A stretch of DNA of 10,632 bases, taken from Nitrospirota bacterium. GTDB lineage: Bacteria > Nitrospirota_A > Leptospirillia > Leptospirillales > Leptospirillaceae. The notes below the pieces were generated by a model, which made no database searches, was not told the DNA's origin, and saw nothing but the letters and a program-made list of their open reading frames with translations. The first letter of the stretch is position 1; the number at the start of each line of letters is the position of its first letter. The translations under genes and the position numbers were made by a program. Below, piece by piece: positions 6,560-10,632 of the stretch. The stretch covers positions 1 to 10,632 of the forward strand of contig JAKCCY010000096.1 of NCBI GenBank assembly GCA_021838765.1. Reading direction: 5' to 3'.

Positions 6560-8548
6560 ATGCAACCGACCCCTTCCTTGTGGGAAACCCTTCAGAACCG
6601 GACACCGATCAAGGGCGCTCTTGGATCCCTGGGTTCCCTGGTTGTCGATCCGGTCCAGAATGACGGCGAGAAGGAACTCTGGGCCCGGATGGTCAAGGTC
6701 CATCACTACCTGGGCTTCGGTCGCCTGTTCGGACACCAGATCAAATATCTGGCCCGTCTGGGCGGTCAGGTGGTCGCCGCCCTGTCTTTTTCCCAGCCGG
6801 CCAAGAAGCTCCGCGCCCGGGACGACTGGATGCATTGGAACGCTTCGGAACGGTCCCTCTATCTTCACCGGATCGTGAACAACAGCCGTTTCCTGATCCT
6901 TCCGGACGTCGAGGTTCCGAACCTGGCCTCGGCCGTTCTGGGCCGGGTTCTCAGGCGCCTGCCCGGAGACTGGGAGACGCGCTTCGGAGAGGCCCCCTGG
7001 GTGGTCGAGACCTTCGTGGATCCCTCCCGCTACAAGGGCACCTCCTACCGGGCGGCCGGATTCATTTGTCTGGGGCAGACCCGGGGGTTCGAAAAGACCC
7101 GGACCAAGGGATACGCCTGGCACGGCCAGCCCAAGGACGTCTACGCCTTTGTCCTCGATCCCTCCTTCCGCTCGGTGGTGGGGCTTTCGTGGGCCCCTCC
7201 TGCGCCTCCTCCCTCTCCGATCCGGAGAGAGTCCTGGAACCCGTCCTCCGCCGTCGTTCTTCCCTCCGAAGCCGATGTGGAGATCGTGGCCGACGAACTG
7301 CTCCGCTTTCACCGGGAGTTCAAGGACTGCTTCCGCACCGAGCCGACCCGCCGTCTGGGCGAGACCTATCTCTTCGGTCTGGTGAGCGACCTCGAGCGAA
7401 AGAGCGTGGAGCCCATCGCGATCGCCCTTCTGGGAGAGAAGCGCGTCCGGGGCCTGCAGCGCTTCATGACCGACCGCCCCTGGGACGAAGTCCGGGTTCT
7501 GGCACTCCACCGCCAGAAGGCGGCGGCCCTGATCGCCTCTTCCGATCCGGACCTTTCGATGATCAATGCCGACTCGAGCGAGTTCGTCAAGAAGGGCACC
7601 GAATCGGTCGGGGTCGCCCGCCAGTACTGCGGCCGACTGGGCAAGGTCGAGAATTGCCAGTCGGGAGTCTTCGTGGGCTATGCCGGCCCCAACGGACACG
7701 CCCTTCTTGCCGCCGATCTCTACCTGCCCCGGCAGTGGCTTTCGAACGACCCGGAGGATCCGGATTTCGAGGCGTTCAGGGAACGCCGCAAGAAAACCGG
7801 AGTTCCAGACGACACCCCGTTCAAAACCAAACCCGAACTGGCCCTCGAAATGATCCGGGAAGTCCGGAAAAGCGGCCTCTTTCCCGCCCGCTGGGTGGGG
7901 ATCGATGCGACCTTCGGCATGGACCGGGAGTTCCTTCGCTCCCTGCCGCCCGATCTCTTCTATTTCGCCGCCATCCGCTCCAATACCCATGTTTTGCTTT
8001 CGCCTCCCCGGTGGGCGGTGCCGGAGGCAAAAGGCTCCCGGGGAAAGAAGCCCACGAAACCCAGACTGACGGAAGCCCCAAAAAAGGTGTCCGACCTTGC
8101 CGAAACGGCCGTTTTTACCCCGACGATCCTGAAAGAGGGGAGCCAGGGCCCCCTTGGGGCCCATCTCTCCTGCCTCCGGGTCTACCGGGCCCCTTCCGAA
8201 GAGGGGGAGGCCGTCTCCTGCGAGTGGCTCCTCCTGCTCAAAACCCCGGAGGGAGAAATGAAATACGCTTTCTCCAATGCTCCGGAGGACACCGTTCCCG
8301 AGACCTTCGCCCGGGTCTCGACGCTCCGGTGGCCCATCGAACAGTGTTTTCAGGAAGGAAAGTCCTTCCTGGGGATGGGACACTACGAGCATCGCTCCCT
8401 GCGCGCCTGGAAACGCCACATGATCTACGTCTTCCTGGCCCAGCTGTTTTATCTTGGCTCCCGGCTCGCGCTTCAAAAAAAAACTCAGCCTCCCCATGAT
8501 CCGGACCCTCGTCGCCTCCGTGCTTTCCCTGAACCGTCTGTCGCGTGA
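6560..8548 (+). CDS. IS701-family transposase with N-terminal DUF4338-like domain
   Basis: The ATG at 6560 has AGGAGG at 6544-6549; an upstream in-frame TTG at 6500 is less likely. From the ATG it is 662 residues; positions below are from the ATG. The first part (about 40-215) matches DUF4338/DruA: ARMVKVHHYLGFGRLFGHQI, NNSRFLILPDVEVPNLAS, VVETFVDPSRYKGTSYRAAG. The second part is an IS701-type DDE transposase: DRPWDE, then Asp338 (INADSS) with KKGTESVGVARQYCGRLGKV, Asp449 (WVGIDATFG) and Glu594 (RWPIEQCFQEGK). It cuts and joins the IS ends. The family's usual C-terminus is missing from this frame: after a run of nine A's (8475-8483) the last 22 residues are unrelated, and the normal end lies in the next frame. 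The domain calls are from motif recognition and I am confident in them. Confidence 0.88.
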   Translation: MQPTPSLWETLQNRTPIKGALGSLGSLVVDPVQNDGEKELWARMVKVHHYLGFGRLFGHQIKYLARLGGQVVAALSFSQPAKKLRARDDWMHWNASERSLYLHRIVNNSRFLILPDVEVPNLASAVLGRVLRRLPGDWETRFGEAPWVVETFVDPSRYKGTSYRAAGFICLGQTRGFEKTRTKGYAWHGQPKDVYAFVLDPSFRSVVGLSWAPPAPPPSPIRRESWNPSSAVVLPSEADVEIVADELLRFHREFKDCFRTEPTRRLGETYLFGLVSDLERKSVEPIAIALLGEKRVRGLQRFMTDRPWDEVRVLALHRQKAAALIASSDPDLSMINADSSEFVKKGTESVGVARQYCGRLGKVENCQSGVFVGYAGPNGHALLAADLYLPRQWLSNDPEDPDFEAFRERRKKTGVPDDTPFKTKPELALEMIREVRKSGLFPARWVGIDATFGMDREFLRSLPPDLFYFAAIRSNTHVLLSPPRWAVPEAKGSRGKKPTKPRLTEAPKKVSDLAETAVFTPTILKEGSQGPLGAHLSCLRVYRAPSEEGEAVSCEWLLLLKTPEGEMKYAFSNAPEDTVPETFARVSTLRWPIEQCFQEGKSFLGMGHYEHRSLRAWKRHMIYVFLAQLFYLGSRLALQKKTQPPHDPDPRRLRAFPEPSVA

Positions 8549-8663
8549 GGAGGCTCTGGCCCTCGTGAGCTATCACCTCCTCCGAAACCGGAAGGCGGCC
8601 CACTACCATCGCATCCGAAAGAAAAAGCAGCTCGCCGCTCTCGGGTTTGCCGATACGGCCTGA
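8484..8663 (+). pseudogene. out-of-frame C-terminus of the IS701-like transposase
   Basis: From 8484 the other plus-strand frame reads LSLPMIRTLVASVLSLNRLS, then ALVSYHLLRNRKAAHYHRIR and KKKQLAALGFADTA before TGA at 8661. This is the typical IS701 end, with 'lt.p.vr' and an arginine/histidine-rich 'RN..A..sHR' tail. Deleting one A from the nine-A run at 8475-8483 would fuse it to the upstream frame as LALQKKLSLPMIRT. The gene is therefore either broken by one extra A, misread by one base, or expressed by slippage on the A run. Confidence 0.8.
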
Positions 8664-9008
8664 GATCCCCGGGGCCGATCCTTGATCCGATCATTTTTTC
8701 CCGGCGACCCTGTCCTTTTGGGGTTCGGACCGGAGAGGTGCGTCTTCAGAAGCGGCCCATCATCCAAAAAACTCCTCTCTCTCCTCGTCTCCTCCCCTCA
8801 TTCGACCTGAAACGCCTCTTTCAAAGTCGTGGGATCTTTCGATCCCCGAAAAATTTCCCTATGCTCTTTGTTGAGGGTGGTCATCTTTTGGTATTGAGCA
8901 ATGCTTTGTCGCTGTAGTGTTATGGAGCAAAGGATATACTTGCCCCGTGCAAAAACAGACACACACACTGTCCAGGACCGAAAAAACACACAGAAAAAAG
9001 GGGAGTTC
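8664..9008. other. IS trailer and HU-like gene leader
   Basis: The stretch 8664-8906 is the non-coding trailer of the IS; it contains CCCCGGGG and a TTTTTT run near 8694 but no clear hairpin directly before it. After the terminal repeat (8907-8919) and TTAT, the region to 9008 precedes the HU-like gene. It contains a good -10 hexamer TATACT (8935-8940) without a convincing -35. An in-frame ATG at 8922 overlaps the target duplication. Confidence 0.6.
8907..8919 (-). repeat. right terminal inverted repeat of the IS
   Basis: TGTCGCTGTAGTG is the exact reverse complement of 6448-6460, followed by the second TTAT (8920-8923). Confidence 0.85.
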
Positions 9009-9308
9009 TTGAATCGAACCGACATCGTCGAGTACACCCGGAACCACGGCGGAGGGGCCGATCTTCCCAGGAAGACGGTTCGCGAGGCTCTTGATTTCGT
9101 GACCCGGGAGATCACCCAGACCATCCTGGGGGGGGAGCCGGTCAAGCTGACAGGCTTCGGAACGTTCGAGGTCCGGAAGAGAGCGGATCGTCTGGGGCGC
9201 AACCCCAAGACTAGCGAGTCTCTTCTTATCAAGGAACATCGGGTGGTGGTCTTTCGTCCGACCCGGCATTTCTGGGGAGAGGAGAAGGACAAGGAAAATC
9301 CGGTCTGA
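9009..9308 (+). CDS. HU/IHF-family nucleoid DNA-binding protein
   Basis: The product has 99 residues from TTG at 9009, the normal length for HU or IHF. It begins NRTDIVEYT like the family's N-terminal helix, has RKTVREALDFVTREITQTIL for helix two, and ends in the family signature GFGTFEVRKRADRLGRNPKT (49-68), which forms the DNA-binding arm. The last residues (HFWGEEKDKENPV) form a charged extension. GGGGAG lies only three bases before the TTG, which is short; ATG at 8922 would add 29 unrelated residues. The protein bends DNA as a homo- or heterodimer. Element-borne HU/IHF copies often assist recombination or replication, but that role is inferred. The insertion sequence ends 89 bases upstream and has probably disturbed its promoter. 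Confidence 0.82.
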   Translation: MNRTDIVEYTRNHGGGADLPRKTVREALDFVTREITQTILGGEPVKLTGFGTFEVRKRADRLGRNPKTSESLLIKEHRVVVFRPTRHFWGEEKDKENPV

Positions 9309-9585
9309 AAGTGTCAGGTTGGACTCTATGACCTTCCGCGAAATGTGTCAAGAAAACAAAAAAAGGACCCTATTGTGACGCGATTCCGGCCCTTTGGTTG
9401 ACGTCAGGATGGGTATACTCAAAAAAGACACGAATCGAATCATGCTTCTGTTTCAGGAGGAGCGGTCTCCCCTGTTCTTGTGTTTCGTCCCGTTCTCAGG
9501 CTCTCTCCTCGTGTTTTTTGAGGTTGGAACGGAATCCATAACAGGGTATGATGGCAAGGCACCCATATTACGGAAGGAGGTTTTG
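9309..9585. other. intergenic region before the Uma2-like gene
   Basis: There is no separate gene here. A TTGACG (9398-9403) and a TATACT (9414-9419) are present but only 10 bases apart, so they do not form one promoter. TATACT may serve as a -10 with a weak -35. The frame of the next gene is open back to 9394, but that extension has no ribosome-binding site. No clear terminator follows the HU-like gene. Confidence 0.5.
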
Positions 9586-10149
9586 ATGAAAACGACCAGT
9601 CTCAAAGAATGGACTTATGACGAATTCATGTCGCTCCCCGAAGGGGGTCCCTTTCGCTACGAGATCCTCGATGGAGACCTCTGCATGACCCCGTCCCCCA
9701 ATACTCGACATCAGAAAATTTCTCTCCGGCTTTCCTTTTTCTTGGAAAGTTTTCTTCGGAACAATCGATTGGGGGAAGTGTTTTCTGCCCCCTACGACGT
9801 TGTCTTTTCCAAAGACCCTCCTCAAGTGGCCGTGCCGGACTTGGTCTTCGTCTCAAAGGAACATTTGTTCCTCATTACCGAGAAGAACATCCAGGGGGCT
9901 CCGGATCTTCTTGTCGAGATCCTGTCCGAAGGGACCGCAACCAGGGACCGACGGAAGAAACATTCTCTCTACGAACGGTTCGGGGTTTGCGAGTACTGGA
10001 TCGTGGATCCGAAGTCGGAAACCGTCCAGGTTTTCCGTCTTGTCGATGGACACTATGTGGCCCCCCTCGAATACGGCAAGGGCGATCTTCTCGACTCCCC
10101 CCTTCTTCCCGGGCTGTCGATTCCACTTTCAGAGGTGTTTCCCTCCTGA
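9586..10149 (+). CDS. Uma2 family (DUF820) PD-(D/E)XK nuclease-like protein
   Basis: The product has 187 residues, typical for Uma2/DUF820. The ATG at 9586 has the strong site GGAAGGAGG at 9572-9580. Family landmarks appear in order: YDEFMSLPEGGPFRYEILDG (11-30, with Glu26), MTPSPNTRHQKIS (34-46), APYDVVFS (68-75), VPDLVFVS (83-90, Asp85), GAPDLLVEILSEGT (104-117, Asp107 and Glu111), DRRKKHSLYERFGVCEYWIV (121-140) and a C-terminal LLPGLSIPLSEVF. These are consistent with an intact PD-(D/E)XK nuclease core. The biological role of most Uma2 proteins is unknown; they are numerous in cyanobacteria and some other groups and have been linked to mobile DNA. It stands alone, downstream of the HU-like gene in the same direction. 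Confidence 0.88.
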   Translation: MKTTSLKEWTYDEFMSLPEGGPFRYEILDGDLCMTPSPNTRHQKISLRLSFFLESFLRNNRLGEVFSAPYDVVFSKDPPQVAVPDLVFVSKEHLFLITEKNIQGAPDLLVEILSEGTATRDRRKKHSLYERFGVCEYWIVDPKSETVQVFRLVDGHYVAPLEYGKGDLLDSPLLPGLSIPLSEVFPS

Positions 10150-10193
10150 AGGCCCCCTTCGACCTGTGAGTGGAGGAAATGGCGTTCAACCCC

Positions 10194-10231
10194 AGGGTCG
10201 TCTCAGAAAACGGAAAGTAAAGCACGCTAAG
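10194..10231 (+). repeat. Tn3-family 38-bp terminal inverted repeat
   Basis: A 38-base segment starts AGGGTCGTCTCAG, continues AAAACGGAAAGTAAAG and ends CACGCTAAG. It matches, to my recollection with about two differences, the terminal repeat of Tn3-family transposons, which starts GGGG and ends TAAG. Outer end to the left and TAAG to the right mean the transposon extends rightward out of the window. The partner repeat is not visible here. The Uma2-like gene lies outside this transposon. Confidence 0.65.
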
Positions 10232-10511
10232 CCAGTGGCAGCGGCCGCAAACTTGGCCGTAAGGGTGGTCGCAGAAGGCGCTGGACTTGCTCAGGCGAAT
10301 CTCGCCAGCGGTGTGGCGGCAACTGCATTTCCTTGGACACTACGCATTCCGCGATAGGCGGAAACCGATTGACTTGGAGGCTATTTTGGCAAAGGTAATC
10401 TTGACCATCTAAAGATTCCGTGGATTTGGGCTTATAACCCCACAATAGCTTATATCATCGGGTGCCTTTTTTACCCGCATTATCTCGGTAAGAGCCTTTT
10501 TTTGTTTAGAT
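10232..10511. other. non-coding or decayed interior of the Tn3-like element
   Basis: I see no convincing gene. The minus-strand open frame at 10227-10445 (72 codons) ends just inside the inverted repeat, as Tn3-family transposase genes often do, but its sequence (LLRPPLRPSLRPLPLA at the end) is not a recognisable TnpA tail. TTAC..CG and CGGTAA near 10480-10496 form a weak stem followed by TTTTTTT, possibly a poor terminator. Confidence 0.45.
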
Positions 10512-10572
10512 TTAGCCACCCACTATATTGTAGCCGTTCTTGACGACCGCCTTTCGTCCCTTCAGGTGAGTT
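10512..10572 (-). CDS. last 19 codons of an unidentified intron-interrupted gene
   Basis: Read leftward from the proposed intron boundary, the frame gives THLKGRKAVVKNGYNIVGG and then TAA at 10514-10512. It is short, basic and open, as a 3' exon would be. The product is not recognised; the upstream exon is outside the window. The gene would lie within the Tn3-like element, perhaps as cargo or as part of its transposition genes. Confidence 0.4.
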
Positions 10573-10632
10573 GTCGGGTAGCCGGAGACCATCTCTGGTC
10601 CCCAGCCCCCCTAGAACTGATCGTGCGCCTTT
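10573..10632 (-). mobile_element. 3' end of a group II intron (domains V and VI)
   Basis: On the minus strand, from the window edge, the sequence GCGCACGATCAGTTCT resembles the 3' half of a bacterial group II intron domain V (consensus end CGCACG.ACGGTTC). It is followed by a GGGGGGCTGGGG linker. A hairpin GGGGACCA-GAGA-TGGTCTCC (10603-10584) would be domain VI, and GGCTACCCGAC would be the 3' terminus at 10573, with the probable branch-point A seven bases from the end. The rest, including any reverse transcriptase gene, lies beyond 10632. Confidence 0.65.

Larger units (their letters stand above)
6448..8919 (+). mobile_element. complete IS701-like insertion sequence (2472 bp)
   Basis: Perfect 13-bp terminal inverted repeats CACTACAGCGACA (6448-6460) and its reverse complement (8907-8919) bound the element. 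They are flanked by a direct duplication TTAT at 6444-6447 and 8920-8923. A 4-bp duplication is usual for the IS701 family. The single transposase gene runs left to right and fills 6560-8663 with a frame change. About 110 bp of leader and 240 bp of trailer carry no gene. The matching ends and intact target duplication show a simple, probably fairly recent insertion. Confidence 0.85.

Noticed and set aside
6542..8497. Long minus-strand open frame (651 codons) opposite the transposase
   Set aside because: It mirrors the GC-rich transposase gene, has low-complexity Gly/Arg/Pro composition and matches no family; the plus strand shows clear IS701 and DUF4338 motifs.
6835..8499. Second long plus-strand open frame (554 codons) within the transposase
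   Set aside because: It is an Arg/Pro/Gly-rich shadow frame created by codon bias, with no recognisable domain and no ribosome-binding site.
6535..8752. CGTCTTCAG near both ends of the IS considered as its terminal repeat
   Set aside because: It is only nine bases, in direct rather than inverted orientation and inside the true ends, which have 13-bp inverted repeats and a target duplication.
9398..9419. TTGACG and TATACT as a promoter for the Uma2-like gene
   Set aside because: The spacer is only 10 bases, far from the usual 16-18.
1..10632. CRISPR array
   Set aside because: No regularly spaced repeat of 20 bases or more was seen; the only long repeats are the two inverted arms at 5402 and 6138.

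Overview
The window looks like accessory DNA from a bacterium of moderately high G+C content. It consists of genes from an integrated or plasmid-like mobile element, with later insertions on top. No housekeeping gene identifies the host. Codon usage, TTG starts and the transposase type would fit an acidophilic Leptospirillum- or Acidithiobacillus-like bacterium, but that is only an impression.

Left part (1-5014). The 3' portion of a tRNA-Gln gene lies on the minus strand at 45-93 without a recognisable 5' half, which is what site-specific integration into a tRNA gene leaves behind. Next comes a phage- or plasmid-like control region. A helix-turn-helix repressor-like gene (233-892, minus) diverges from a small AlpA/MerR-like regulator with an AT-hook-like tail (1078-1395, plus). 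The stretch between them holds a TTGACA promoter, an operator-like palindrome and a strong hairpin. The regulator overlaps by one base a 1106-residue protein (1395-4715) that joins a Toprim primase-like half to an SF2 helicase half with an XPD/DinG-like four-cysteine cluster. This is the probable replication protein of the element. A ribbon-helix-helix protein (4772-5014) follows.

Middle part (5015-6447). A gene-poor stretch contains two good hairpins. It is followed by a relaxase-tail (LPD7-like) gene (5490-6284) lying between long inverted repeats whose inner-outer order includes 64 perfectly matching bases. One repeat arm forms the 3' end of the gene. This looks like a rearranged remnant of a mobilization module.

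Right part (6448-10632). A complete IS701-like insertion sequence (6448-8919, 2472 bp) has 13-bp perfect terminal inverted repeats and a TTAT target duplication. Its transposase has an N-terminal DUF4338/DruA-like domain, and its C-terminus is displaced into another frame at a run of nine A's. An HU/IHF-like gene (9009-9308) lies next to the IS, followed by a Uma2-family nuclease-like gene (9586-10149). A 38-bp Tn3-family terminal inverted repeat (10194-10231) marks the edge of another transposon running off the right side. The last 60 bases look like the 3' end (domains V/VI) of a group II intron on the minus strand, inserted in an unidentified gene whose last 19 codons are visible.

In all, replication, control and mobilization pieces are layered with at least three kinds of transposable DNA: an IS701-like IS, a Tn3-family end and a group II intron.
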